Below, piece after piece: positions 38,396-51,330 of a DNA stretch of 64,000 nt (position 1 is its first letter; each line of letters begins with the position of its first letter). The stretch is from Stichopus chloronotus (taxonomy: Eukaryota > Echinodermata > Holothuroidea > Aspidochirotida > Stichopodidae). The DNA lies in assembly GCA_021234535.1 (NCBI GenBank), contig CM037832.1, positions 3,641,359 through 3,705,358 on the forward strand, in the 5' to 3' direction. Position numbers and translations under genes: made by a program. The notes below the pieces were generated by a model that was not told where the DNA came from, made no database searches, and was given only the letters and a program-made list of their open reading frames with translations.

Positions 38396-39020
38396 AGAGC
38401 CCAAGGGCACTGTGGATCCTTGTGCAGATGTACAGTTACAATGTAAAATTTTGAGAGTGTTTTGCATTATTTTGCACAATAGCCCATAACGTCCATTTCT
38501 GACCATTAACTCCCCACAACTCACTGGTGTGGGAATTCACGAGTGACTATACACGTTGTAAGCGACTCAAGCAAAAGGCAAACAAGGGCGGGCTAGACCT
38601 CAGAGGGCGTGGTGCTAGAGCTGATTTCAAGGACATTTAGAGCAAGGCTACATGTATGCATTAGTGAAGCAAGGGGTAAGTATATGTCTACAACGTGAAT
38701 CCTCATATCCTGAATATAACTTAGTTACCCTTGTGCTAATGTGAAAGACCTACGTACCACTTTTGTAACACAAAATCTGTAGGAAAAGAAACGTATTTAA
38801 TGATTTTATAAAATGGCCCATTACGGACATTGGACTCCAGACATGACAAACTCCCAGATGGAACCACTTCCATAGTACTAATGTAACCACCCATTAACAG
38901 TGTTACAATCAATCTGTAAGAAATGAAGTATTCTGCATGATTTCATAAAATGGGCACATGGACCTTCCTTTAATAAATTTCTTATACACCAAAGGTACCA
39001 CTACCACACTAGTAATGCAT
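38396..39020 (+). repeat. Repeat family D, copy 1, interrupted by a family A element
   Basis: Blocks such as CCCAAGGGCACTGTGGATCC, TTTTGCACAATAGCCCATAA, CACAAAATCTGTAGGAAAAG and GATTTCATAAAATGGGCACA occur in the same order as in the longer array at 51331-52235. The match is broken at 38515-38704 by an inserted fold-back element. Confidence 0.75.
38515..38704. mobile_element. Fold-back element family A, copy 5, nested in repeat D
   Basis: The left end is CACAACTCACTGGTGTGGGA. The right end is GGACATTTAGAGCAAGGCTA, then GCATTAGTGAAGCAAGGGGTAAGTATATG. It interrupts family D between TTAACTCC and TATCCTGAAT, which sets its boundaries independently of its own sequence. It lacks the left inverted arm seen in copy 2, so it is a shortened version. 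Confidence 0.75.
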
Positions 39021-42000
39021 GCGGCACAATGTCAACATAGTGCCATGCGACTTCTGAATGCAGTTGGCTCTTTTCTAGATGCATGTCCCACAACCTTTAA
39101 CTTTAAAGCACATCCAAAGGAGGATGTAGGAATTATTGTAACAAAGACTTCACAGTGCGTGACTTTTACGTTGCATGAATCCTCAACCTCTGACTAGGTC
39201 ACCAACAGTGGATTTTGTAACGATTAGGAAGATTTACCATAGAAACTGACTAGACAGAAGAAATTTTGAGAAAACTACCGTTCAAAGTCAGGTTTTCTTC
39301 ATCTAACGTAGAACAAACACTGGGGGAAACTTTCAAATCATACAGACATGATAACTCTCATGGTTTTACCAAGAGTCTCATGATCTCGGTCATTGTCTCA
39401 GAGTGAAAATGGCAGATCTCATTGAGAAAGTCTCTTAGATGCAATGTGAGATGCTTCCCTATCTAGACCAAGATTAATGCACTCCTTTGCTTTTTTTTTA
39501 AGTAATCAAATTCAGATGTACTGTTGTCACAACAGTGACTAATTGAACAAAGTATCTTATACAGAAGATCCTTTTAAACAGGATGGAGAAAAAAAAGATC
39601 AAATCTCCCTCGCTTAGGAAACACTTGATAATATCACATGAGACTTAATTAAAAGTCTCCAGGCTTGGAATGTAACTTCTAGGTTTTCTTGCAAAGAAAC
39701 CCAAGGTTTCCATTCTTAAGCTTGGCAAGTTTGTACAGTCACCTACAGTTTGGGTTGCAAACCACGAAAATACCTGTTCTCCATAACCAATGCATCTCAT
39801 TCCACTAAAGCAAACATGTGACGGTAACCTTGAAACTGCCCCAATGCTGCACCAATGTGGAATGGTGCTCTCTTCTGAAATTGCCGCCTAAAAGTGTTGC
39901 CTCTCACACTTCTTCTCGCGGGTTTTACGGATTTTGCACAGGCACCTTCAGACACCTTTTCTTCCAAGGGGTGGAATGCCTGTATGGAGGCTGGTAAGTT
40001 TGGAGGAGGTAAGTTTTACGCTGCAGTTTTTTTAGTAAAAGCATGTGGCAATGATTTGAAAAGGCTTTGCTGTCAAATCAGATTACAAGTATGAGTCTCA
40101 TGACAATAATCTAAACAAAGTGAATGTTTTTGGCTCTTTTGGAGGACCCCTAAGAAAAGCCCCTGAACCCCACTCACTCGAGCTCATGCTACTGTACATG
40201 CTCGATTTCCCACTACTACGGGTGAAATTATTTTGCCACCAGGAGATTTCCTTTTGTCCTTACCCTCCTAATTTTAAAATTCTGGTGCTGTAAACACCTA
40301 CCTATCCTCCTTCCGTACACCCTGGATTTCTGACTGGTCCACAGAAATCTACATTACTCTGAGGTACAAGTAACTGCTATACAATGACCATCATTCATGA
40401 AAGCTCACTGGCAAAGGGCTGGGAGGGATCCATTCATGACAAATTTATCCTGCGGTTGCTTGCCACCAGACATATTATTCTCCAATATAGACCAATAATG
40501 TCTATATATGGTAAACATTCCAAACAGGCAGGAGGGGTGAAAAGTGGATTGTGATTTATGATGTAGTTCATGATTAAACTGCAAAGGCACTCTTGAATTA
40601 TGTGATCGCAACTATGACAAACACACATTGTACTGAATCCAAACGTGCCAGAATGTCATTTTGGTCAAAGACCTTTTTGGGAACCTACTCTCAGGTGCTG
40701 CTAAGAACTCAGACACATTTCTCTAAATCTGTTGCTGGTCCAAATCTGAAAACAATCCAGCATTATAAAACTGAGAGATTAACTTGGATGACATAATGCA
40801 GAGGATAACCAAATCCAATAATCCCAAATAAAAAAAAAACTTTTCTATGCTGCCTGTGATGACAAAATGGCAGTATTTTACCTAATTATTAAACAATAGT
40901 ATAATTGTCCAGCTGTTTATTCTTATAATTACAGACTGAAATAATATGTGAAGTTATACTTATAAGCACCTTTCAAGATATGCTCGATATTCAAAAACAG
41001 GATCCATTCAGTCATTATCTGGTTTCTCAGGTGAACTTTGGAAAACAACTTGACAAGTGCCTGAAAGAGCACTGAGGATTCCCCACATGTTTACTGAAAA
41101 GGTGATGTTAATTATACAGAAAACCTTTCACAATCAATTCAAATTCTAGATAAATTTACCTTTGTGGCCTTTAAATCAGTTGTTTTCAGTGTTTTTGTTT
41201 ATTCCATCATTTTTTCAATTATTCAGGAATCCCACTCTCATCGTATGTCTCATTTTGGTAACATTGGTTGGTTTCACAGGGTGAATCCTCTTATAGCTCC
41301 AAATAGCATTCTCGTGGTTACACTTACAGTTTACATGTGTTCTTAGGGTGCGGAGCTCATCACACATAGTTCAAACACTTCCCCCTTATTGCTAACTTGC
41401 TTTTCACATGGTTTTGTTTTTTGCCCCTTTTTTTTTCTTCTCTCACTGTGCATCATTTGAATTTTCACTCATCACATATCAAGCATTCGCTGCTTGTGCA
41501 TTTTCCACATTATCAGCTTACTCATAGGTACAGTAAGAAGGTCTGCGATCCAATCCAATCTCGAAATTTATAGGACACCCAAACCAGACATTAATCGGAA
41601 CCACTGTTGAGGTACTAAGGCACACAACAAGGCAAAAAGACATGTACAGCAGATAAAGAGTAGGTGTACTGTACATAGTGGAAAACTGCTGCCTGTGAAG
41701 CAACCTCAAAGAATGCCTTGAAGCTAGTAGATTCTTGTAAATGTTGATGAACCTAAGTTATGATGACTTGGCACTTTTGATTCATTTAGGGAGCCTGCTC
41801 CAGATACGAGTGACTAAACAAGAGAAGAAACGATCAACAAAGGTACGGTAGTTGTTCTAATGTTGGGTTCTGTGTTCGATCAGTGAATGAACACACAGTA
41901 CTGTACCGTTGTTCACATCCTTTGACTGCCAAACTTATTCTTTCTTGGTTAAGTTCATGCAATCATACATGCATGTTTTCCTAACCCTCTCAGGTTTTGC

Positions 42001-42390
42001 TTCCAACCAGCACCTTTTTCATCTAGGTGAAGGGAATATGTGGGGGGGGGTGGGGAGAAGGAACATTACTTGCTTTTAGTCAACACAGCCTTCACATGCA
42101 CCATATTGGGATAAAGATAGGGACAGGACTCAGATACAAAACAAAAGGGCTTCCTGTAAATGAAAAAAGAGACTTGAATTTCTTTTGCTATTATTTACAA
42201 TCTTTGCAAAATAAAAATACCACCCAGGTTACAGGTCAATTCAGGGGTATTCATCGACTACAGCTTTGCCGTTTCAGAATTTCTTCAAGAATGAGCATGT
42301 GCGTGTATTCATCCAGCTGGTATTGACCGCTTGGCTGATCTGCAAGAGTTTGCCAAGCCTTCCTTTGGTCCCTACTACTACACGTCAAAG

Positions 42391-42463
42391 AATCGAACTC
42401 TCTTGAGCATGTGCTATCGGCTCTCCAAAGTCTCTAGAGTGACATCAATATCATCAAAACAAA
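42391..42463 (-). repeat. Possible tRNA-derived SINE fragment
   Basis: On the minus strand the sequence includes AGAGTTCGATTCTTT, a good match to a tRNA B box. TAGAGACTTTGGAGAGCCGA upstream is a poor A-box candidate. I cannot complete a cloverleaf, so a promoter-bearing SINE relic is more likely than a tRNA gene. Confidence 0.25.
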
Positions 42464-44745
42464 GACTCTCTTCTATATTGAATTTATGCTTTGGTCAACC
42501 TTTTATATAGACAGATCAATGTCTAAGCATGCATAGCTGCCTACATTCCACAGACATAAATTATATATATTCATTTCTATTGCATTACTGTACACCACAA
42601 GACATTCACACACAATGGATCTTTGGCCTTCACAGGAACTACTAGAACAAGGCTTACAGCAGATGAAGTAAGGAATAACCCCTTACCACAATTATATTAA
42701 TTTGCGCACAAGCACAGTGAGTCACTGGTGAAGCATTCATAACACAGTAGTCACCATGCATGTAAACATGAAAAGTAGCTCTGTACAGTAGATGTAAGGA
42801 GGCTAAGACAGGCCATGTGAGTGTACGGTAGACCTAATCAAAGACGGACAGTCCCTCATCAAAGAAGGACAGTGCAAAAGTTTAGCAGTGGTCCTGGTGT
42901 CAGAACACACCCCCATAACATTTCCTAACAAGGTCACTTGAGGTAAACAAATAAATCGATGTGTCGTTGTAACAAAATGCATTTATACCAGAATATCTGA
43001 AACAGTACAATTACCATACTTGGCAATGAATATGTATTGTAGACTGTACAATGCAGGTGCATCCATGGTACAGCAAAGAACAAAACCGAGTTTCCTAGGA
43101 TGAATTAGCGACATAATTTTGGATCAGACTACCGAACATCGTTTGGAAAGAAAGGAAAGTTTACATAAAGGCAGCAGGCAATTGGACAACCAACTGAAAC
43201 AGCATAAAGTTTCAACACTCAGTGGAGACACAGATCTGTTTAATAAAAGCAGGTACTGGAGTTAACTGGAGAGCTGCTGGTCTCTCTGTAAAATTGTGGA
43301 ATGACTCAATCACGGAAATGCGATATAATCAGGTTTATTCAAATCTTGAAATGGAATGAATAGTCCATGGTTCAGTAATCAAGCGGTATTCACCTCAAAG
43401 GTGAGTGACTAATGTCAATGGGAAATTTAGGTACAACCGTGTTATACATCACATCCATTTCTCGCTAGTCAGTGTATCCGTGAATATTCTGTCAGGGGAA
43501 AGGTAAAGGACCTGTGTCAAGGGTTACCGGCCGTTTGTTGCACGGTGTTGACGACATACAGTTGTGCAGAGACGGGTAAGAGAGGAGCTATGCAAATAGA
43601 GTGGCATATTCCATGAAAGACCAGTGAATGAAAGCATAAACTTTCCCCGCGGGATAGAAAACTGTGCTCGAGCACTACAAGCTCTGAATGTTTCCTCAAA
43701 GCAACAACTAGGCAACGGATTTGAGGAAAAAATCCATTTTGTTTCGTTCACTCCTTGTCACAATGTACTGCTGCAAGCTTGCACTGCAGCAAGATTGCTT
43801 AAAGTGCACACAGTAATACTGAAGGGTTCTAAAAGACAAGTACAATCAAGTACAATCCAAAGGACAAACTTAAACCATGTACTGTGACAGTAAACACTTA
43901 ACATCCTGTAACATGGACAAAAGTACCACATTGTTTACTCTTTCATGAAGGAATTGGATGCACATTGTTTTCTTTTATTTCACACTTGCTGCAATGGGAC
44001 TTGCTGAAATGATGTACCATAAACAGCTCGTTTGGTGGGGGAGACTAAAATTCTACAAAGCAAGATTACTGATACTCTTTCTTCTATTCTAGAACCACAT
44101 CTCAAAGTTAGGACAAGAACTTAAAAGACTCACATAATAATTACTAGCTACAGTACTCGGTACAGCAAACTGACAGACTCAGGATATCACAGGTATGCTA
44201 CACTACTTATCCATTAATGAAACTAGCTGCTCAACCATCAGAACTGGAAAATTTGTTGACACTTTTCACTGCCAATAGTTTTGATACAGGAATCACAGAC
44301 TTCACCTAGCCTTACCATAATTTTGCCACCACAGCTTTACCATCCGGAGTTAAACTGGAGAAATATGGAAATGTTATCTCATATCACGTCTTTAAATGTG
44401 CAGTGAATGTTTCCCGTTCAAGCAGTCACAAGGGGGAAAAAAAGGGGGGGCACAAAAGTTAATTCATGGAGATTCTGTGAAATAAGCACATATAGTAAAG
44501 ACAAAAGCACCCAAACACATATGAAGACACTTCAACGAATTATAAACAACAGACAAGGAGAGTTGGAACAAATTCTGCCTTCAAGACTTCCCTGCTTTTC
44601 AAGTAGTTAACTCGAAAAGTTCACAATGGAATAATAGCAAAGTGTTCACCTAATGTAAATGGATTACAAAAATAACTCACAAAATAAAACCGAATTCAGC
44701 AATAACAAACACAAACTGCCATAATTGCGAATAAATTTTACTCAC

Positions 44746-44851
44746 CGACAACCATCAAAGTGAATTCAAAGCCCCTCTTGACTGATCTCCTGTACACTTG
44801 GTTTGGAAGGTTGGCAAACCCAACATAACCTTCCATATCTTTAGCTTTATT
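44746..44851 (-). CDS. SEPTIN7: Septin-7 exon 2, pre-GTPase segment with polybasic motif
   Basis: This exon encodes residues 11-45 plus the first base of Gly46. It reads [20 protein letters not shown], then [15 protein letters not shown]. The [15 protein letters not shown] stretch is diagnostic of septin-7. RRSVKRG is the polybasic region that binds phosphoinositides in septins, and [10 protein letters not shown] is the first strand leading into the P-loop. The acceptor follows a long pyrimidine run, seen as a poly-A run on the plus strand. The donor gtgag splits the Gly codon (phase 1), and exon 3 completes it exactly. Confidence 0.97.
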
Positions 44852-45357
44852 CTGAAAAAAAAAAAAAAACTACTTTGTTGTAACTGACTCCTTTTCTGTA
44901 CTTTCAACTCTCAAGAGAGGCATACAGTACTTCCCTTCAAAGCACATGAAAAACTCATCGAAATGGCATCAAAACTGATGGATGCTTTTACCTTCATGTT
45001 ACCTGACACAAGTTATTTCCACTGAACCAAACTGAAACTACAGTATCTCCCAGTTGTTCTGTCACCGATAGTTACTCAGCCATTGAACAGACACATTCTG
45101 GAAACCCTTTTCAGCTTTACCACTTCCTGGTTATGATCCTTACCAACCTTTACAACAACAGGAAAGTTGTGGCATGGTAACACTGACACACAAGACTTCT
45201 GATGTCATTCTACTATTTCCAGAGTTATTTTCCGGCCATGAGTTTTGCTTCTGTCTCATAGCACTCCAGAAGTACACTTCACCAATACCAAGCGGGGAAA
45301 CTGAACAGGCTACTGTATGCACCTACTGTACAGTACTGCTACTGCAGAAACTACACC

Positions 45358-45519
45358 ATGGTGGACGTGCGTAAGCAGCAACAGTTGCTACTGCAGCTAC
45401 TTGTTAGCCCCCTACTGACACTGCTGTACTGCAACTTCAACATAGCAGTGCCAGTGTCACTCGAGAGGGACAGAGCGAAGGAAAACAAACTGCTGGAATG
45501 TAATACAGGGAAGGAGTAA
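45358..45519 (+). CDS. Possible 53-residue microprotein with hydrophobic N-terminal segment
   Basis: A short frame starts at an ATG in good context (CACCATGG). It reads MVDVRKQQQLLLQLLVSPLL, then TLLYCNFNIAVPVS, then a charged, Lys and Glu-rich tail. The N-terminal half has a basic start followed by a Leu-rich segment, the shape of a signal anchor or signal peptide. It lies in septin intron 1 on the opposite strand. I do not recognise it. A frame this short can arise by chance, and there is no promoter or transcript support. Confidence 0.2.
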   Translation: MVDVRKQQQLLLQLLVSPLLTLLYCNFNIAVPVSLERDRAKENKLLECNTGKE

Positions 45520-46149
45520 TAGGTGCGATGGGAGGGGATCAAAAAGGACAAGCTTTTCAGTAATACAATCAACTGTTTGCTCCTTGATCATTTCTACAAA
45601 GTTTCATTGATTTGTTCACATTTCTTTGAAAAAATATGAGAATTATGTATACTCTTTAGACTGAAAACGCTCAAGTAATAAGCAAGGACTTAGTAGTCTA
45701 GGTACAGTTCATTACTAATAAGCATAATTATTGTCTGTGAGACACTTTCTGGAATGAGACCCACTATGATCAGATGCAGTACAGTATATCAAGTACCAAC
45801 AATTTATAGCTTTCAAATCACTTTACATTAAACTTGCAGTAGCCTGCTTAGCATCATAATGCCTCATAATGTTCCCCAAAATAAATTTAAATTAACCAGA
45901 ATGCACAAATGCATTGTGGTTTTGATGAATTCATTATGAGGATTTTTTTTTTACATGAATCTCACACGTTGCACAGAGCAAGTAAGTGTAACATGCTTGG
46001 TTATTGTAATATTACAGTAATGAATGATACTGCATCAGCATTTGAGATTTGCATAATGACACCTGCTGACCTAAGTTGATGACTGATACTGTAGGTATGC
46101 ATCTGAAAATGAATAACTGAAAACGACAGAGACCCAAGAGCTTCACTAG

Positions 46150-46210
46150 ATACCAAATACAGTATCAAATCTGTGCTAGCTTCCCTTCTTGAGACATCGT
46201 GCCTACAACA
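46150..46210 (+). repeat. Partial unit of repeat family B
   Basis: ACCAAATACAGTATCAAATC, then TGTGCTAGCTTCCCTTCTTGAGACATCGTG, matches the second half of the unit in the array beginning near 46510. Confidence 0.6.
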
Positions 46211-46278
46211 AACCTTGAGTTCTGAGGCATGCGAGCACGATCGAACACCATAGCCTGCCTCAAATCACTGTGAGAAGT

Positions 46279-46397
46279 GTCAATCTATGTCAATCTAAGT
46301 CAATTTAGTGTCTAAGTCAATCTAGTGTCAATCCAAGTCAATCTAGTGTCAATCTAAGTCAATCTATGTCAATTTTAGTCAATTTTAGTCAATCTAT
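46279..46397 (+). repeat. Short tandem array of GTCAATCTA-type units
   Basis: About a dozen 10-11-bp units read GTCAATCTAA, GTCAATCTAGT or GTCAATTTTA in a row. Confidence 0.9.
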
Positions 46398-46509
46398 GAA
46401 AGTTTTATAAAATAGCACACCTCCCACACTTAAATTTCCTGAGAAACATAGTTTGGAGTGCACCTGGAAAATCTAAAACTGAAGGCCTACTACAGGGTTG
46501 TCTCGACAT

Positions 46510-47060
46510 AAGCCCTGTTGACCTGAAATGACCTTTGACCTCCATCAAAAACAATAGGCTATTTAAAGTTAAGAAGGTACATTTACCAAAAACAAGATCT
46601 GTATAGGCTTCTCAGTTTGAGATATTGTGTTTATACAAAGTTTTCACTTATTGACCCTTGTTGACCCCCAAATGACCTTTCACCTCCACCAAAAACAATA
46701 GGCTACTTGTACTCAACATGGTACACCTACGTACCACATATGACATCTGTACAAGTTCCCATTCTTGAGGTTTTGTTTTTTACTATTTGACTTCTGTTGA
46801 TTCTAAATGAGCTTTGACCTCCACCAAAAATGATAGCTGTCTTGTACTCAATATAGTACACCTAAATACTAAATATGACATCTGTGAAAGTTGTCTTTGT
46901 TGAGATATCATGTTTACACAGTTTTCACTATTTGACCTGTTGACCCCAAATGACCTCTGACCTCCACCAAAAACAGTAGGCTCCTTGTACTTAATATGGT
47001 ACACCCACATAACAAATATGAGATCTGCACAAGCTTCCTTCCATGAAATATTGTGTTTAC
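46510..47060 (+). repeat. Tandem repeat family B, about 140-bp period, four units
   Basis: Each unit contains TGACCTTTGACCTCCACCAA, an AACAATAGGCT block, GTACTCAATATGGTACACCTA, ATATGACATCTG, a TTCTTGAGATATTGTGTTTACA block and TTTTCACTATTTGACC. The CTCCACC landmarks fall at about 46541, 46685, 46820 and 46963. The TGACCTTTGACCT core is an exact inverse of the DR1 motif in unit 1 and near-exact in the others. Confidence 0.88.
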
Positions 47061-47647
47061 AAGGTAGGCATTAGAAACATACACACACGTACGTACAGTA
47101 CATACTCATCAAAATAAAAAATCAGTGACGTTACAGTATAACCTCATAATAATGCCACTTTAAGTAATTATGTTCTAATTTGACCCAAATGTTAGGTTGA
47201 ATTACTGTAGGACTGATCATACAAATTATGTACTGTAACCCTTGAGTGATGTGGGTGTAATAAACACTGTACATTAATACTGTACCACAGACAAATGCTT
47301 TTAGCAAATCAATGCAAAATTTGCAAACGATGAAAGAATACATGAGAGTTATGCAACTAGATAGACTGAGAGTTTGTATTGGTCAGTTGTAATGTACCCA
47401 TCGATTCAGTACCATTTCATTGAGTTCACTCAAACAAAACACATACTGTACAGGTATGTAGACCATTGATTCATTTCCAATGATTAGTTGCAACAAGCAC
47501 ACTACCATCTTGGATTCTTGGACAAATCACACAAATTTAACAGCCAAGTATAAATGAAGGCATCATAATTAAGAGCCATGAACCAACTAATCCTAATCGA
47601 CTGTGCACCTAGCTTTCTGATTTGTTGACCCTGCATATTCCTTCACA

Positions 47648-47861
47648 TGAGTTAAGATCAAAAGGCAAATTTCTGTTGACTGAATACATGGCTAATCATG
47701 CATGGGGCAGATAGATCGTTTTGTTGTGGCTGCTCCAGACTTTGGAACAATCTGCCTTTAGGTGTTGTTTCCATAGAGTCACTAGCTATTTTTAAGAAAA
47801 GAATGAAACTTGCAGTACCTCATGCATACTGCATCTTAGCTCTATTTTTTTTTTGTTGATC
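47648..47861 (+). pseudogene. LINE (non-LTR retrotransposon) C-terminal remnant
   Basis: A frame from about 47713 reads RSFCCGCSRLWNNLPLGVVS, then a Ser-x-FKKRMK-type stretch, then a stop. This is the typical end of LINE reverse transcriptase proteins: RxFxxxxPxLWNxLP followed by FKxxLK. Just upstream, LRSKGKFLLTEYMANHAWGR in another frame fits the preceding residues, implying a frameshift. A poly-T stretch follows. No upstream RT domain remains, so it is a dead 5'-truncated copy. Confidence 0.65.
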
Positions 47862-50800
47862 ATGTTCCTTACTTCCTACTTTTGCATTTACTATTCTTCT
47901 TGTTTTTGTAGGCACCATGAGCACTTTGGTGGATTTGGTGCATTGTCAGTCTCATTTTATTAATCCTCCTTCACCAAATCAGTCACTCAACTGTACACAT
48001 CTTCTTTTCACATTTCGTGCAAATAAGATGCTTGCATATAAATTAACAAATCATTTACAACTTTTTCACTGATATATTGTATTCCTGTAGTACTCTTGGA
48101 CATCTCATGAATGTTTAGGCAAGGAAACGATCTATAAAAACCTCTGAAATCCCTGTGCTCTGTTTCAGACTTAAATGGAATGTTGTTGATGGGACTGACT
48201 TTTGAAATATTAACTCCCCTTTTCTGTGGTCAAAATCCAAAAAATTGTGTCCTGCTTTTGGTACAACCGAAACCTTGTTTCTCAGGAAACACTTTATCTC
48301 TGAATGTTATCTTACATAAATTTGCAAACAGGCCCAAAATTCTAGGATGCCCCATTCATCAAAGTGGTTGAATTACGACTGTAGACTTCCTATTGCTGGC
48401 TATCAGTTGAGCAATAACAAAATACTTTACTTACTTAACCATCATTGATACCTGTGTTTTTTTCCAGACAAATTAGCAACACTGTCATTTCAGATGGCCA
48501 CCAAACCTTTCAAAGGTGCTTTTGAAGGGAAATATTACATTAAGAATGTACCAATTTAGAATCACAAAGAAAATAACTTAAGTCATTGTTAAACCATTCA
48601 GGATCACCAACAGACATACAAAAGCTTCATCCCCTCAGAATGTTATCATGCATGAGTTACAGGAGATGCACCATTTCAGTTTTTGAAATTTTGGGTGGAC
48701 AAATAATACAAATTATTCTTGGGCAAAGTCAACCAACTGAATTTCTACAGGAGAAACCCATTTCTGGTAAAGAAGGCTACCTTCCTACCATATTTTGAAT
48801 AATCTATCATTTTGCGCCTCTATATCTTTATTCTGTTTTTTCTCTTACCTGTACGTCAAGTTTAATACTGTTTACAAGAAACGGATTGCACAAACAGAAA
48901 ACAAATGCACATGTGTATGTATTATACCACAATAGCCATTGCATTGTTGCTTTTAGCCTTCAGCTGAAGGGAAACCCCTCCTTCACTCATCAGGTAAAAT
49001 GTCGACCTTTTGGTGGAAAGACTTCACTGCGGACACTCTCTACGATATCTGACTTGCCACAAATTCTGACATCAAGTTATGCCTGATACAAGAAACTACC
49101 ATCAGCCTGGTGATATATTTCCACCATCTATGAAACTGAATACCTTGATAGCACACAATAAGTTGTAATCAGGGTTGCCTCTTTACACAACAAAAGCATA
49201 AAAAAAAAAACCCAACCAAGTACAAAAAATGGACACAGTACCCTCCTCCAAAATAAGGTATCTCTGATTCAAAGGGGTGGTATATGGTATTGTACTGTTG
49301 TATGAAAATCTATGTACACAGTACTCAGAAAAGATTTTTGTCTAAATCAGTCATATACATTCATCCCAAAAATATTGTGAATTATCACAGTTTACGTATA
49401 AACAGTTCAAAATTTGGCAAGCAGCTCTTTCATTTAACAGAAAACTAAGTTTATAATTCAAACTTCCTTGATGAGTGTGTGTTCCACTCTTTCAGAATAT
49501 ATCAGTCCCTACGAATTGAAGTTTAAAGGGGCTCATTGCATCAACATCAACACCTTTGTGACAATTTGAAAGGGTACAAAGTACCGCAATGCTCATAATT
49601 AGCATAATTAGTCAAGTTTCACAACTTAGGAAAAAGGTCACATTTTTTGGCGTTTTTGATCTGATTTGGATTAGCTGTCTGCAAATGAATTATCACTAAC
49701 GTGAAAAGTATCTGGTCGTGAAATTTCAAAACCAAACTCAATCACTAATTACTCACTCATTAACGTTCCTTTGCATGTGACATGGGAATCCTCTCAGCTT
49801 GACCATTTGTCATTTAAGTGAAACTTTATGGGGGAAGGAAAATTTGAGGAATTTCACGAAACAATTCAATGTGCCTATTTTTGTCCTTGGGTAGTGGAGG
49901 GAGGGGTTCAAGAAGTTTGACCCTTTGGCATATTGCTGAGAATTTTTGCCACAAAACTTGAGAAGTGTGTCAAAATCACAATGCACTTGAATAGCAACAA
50001 GCAGTTGGATGATAGTTATGGGTACAGCCAGGGTCTAATGATTAGGGGGCCGACATTCCCATGTATCTATGAGAGGACATATGTAGAATGCTACCATCAG
50101 TTGGCGTGGAGCAAAGCGAAGAAGTCTTGGCCAAAAACACCTCCCTGATCACCGAAAATGGCATTTCCAAGTCCTTTTTTTGTGATTATGAACACCCATT
50201 CCCTTACGTATTAAAGTTACTTTGAATACTGTTTCATGCAAATTTTTCTTTTGGGGGTCATCCCCTGGGTAGTGTCACACTGATGATCATAACAAATGAA
50301 GGGCTAAAGACAACATCACTGAAAATTCTTCAAGTTCCAAATCTCATCCTCTTTTTTTTTTTTTTTAGCGGGTGACAATTTCATTTCAAGATGACTACAA
50401 ATAATGATTAGAAAAAGGAGAAAACGGTTGTGTAGAAAACATACAGTAATAAGTCTCATAGCATAATTGCACCTATGTTTACTTTATGACTTTGTTTAGT
50501 GACAAAAAAATAATATCCACCTTTGTGAAGAATTCATGTCATTCTTTTTGGCTAGCTACAACAAAGATCTGTATGAAAGGTTAATCTGTGAACTATGTAC
50601 ACAGATTATCAATTCCATCCTAGTCAGTGCTTGCAGCTCATTACACACCAATGAAAAAAAAAGCAGGATACACATTTTCACTGGCAAAAACAGCATTACT
50701 TCCCTATGAAAACAACACCGCCTTCAAAAATCAAAAGCATTAGCAGGAAAACACATTACTAATTATACCATAGGCAGACAGGCACTGAACAGAAAACTTT

Positions 50801-51330
50801 TTGCATTTCTCTTTAAAGGCCGGTAACTCATCATCCCTCAGCTACATATTTTACCTTCTGGAAAGCAAAATTCTTGACTGGTTTTCAGTTACTCTTTGAC
50901 TGACAGCAAATTCAAAAGATGCAGAGTAGCTCATATTACACACCATAGACAGGGATCCACTGTTCTGATTACACATGTGGAGGAATGTAAGACAGGCTGG
51001 GGGAGTGACTAGAGGTACGGAATTGAAACTGTCTGGGGGGATGAGTTTTTGTCTTCAAGTTAGACACTTAATCTAATATAAATCACAATCAGGTTTGTTT
51101 CGGTTTTCATCTCATTAAAAGATTCAAAATATGTCATTAACACAGTCTACACCACTTAAGTGTACAATTGCAATTTTAATTAACTTTAAAGGCATATTCA
51201 CTTTCAGTTCCGATGGGATGCAATGATGTTCCCCAGGAATTCTGCCAATGGGGGTCAAGGGGAGGGATATGTCTCCCCCCCCTTCCAGAAGGAGACGGTG
51301 AAATATCTGTCATGGATTTCCATAACAAAA
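47862..51330 (-). other. Septin-7 intron 1, middle part without recognised gene
   Basis: AT-rich sequence with several homopolymers. I see no gene or clear repeat boundaries here. Confidence 0.65.

Larger units (their letters stand above)
28456..44745 (-). other. Septin-7 intron 2, remainder
   Basis: Intron 2 (27688-44745) is the longest interval of the gene. Besides the listed repeats it shows AT-rich sequence without a gene I can support. The longest frames (129 codons from an ATG at 29063, and 133 codons at 33750-34151 on the minus strand) have no recognisable domains. Confidence 0.65.
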
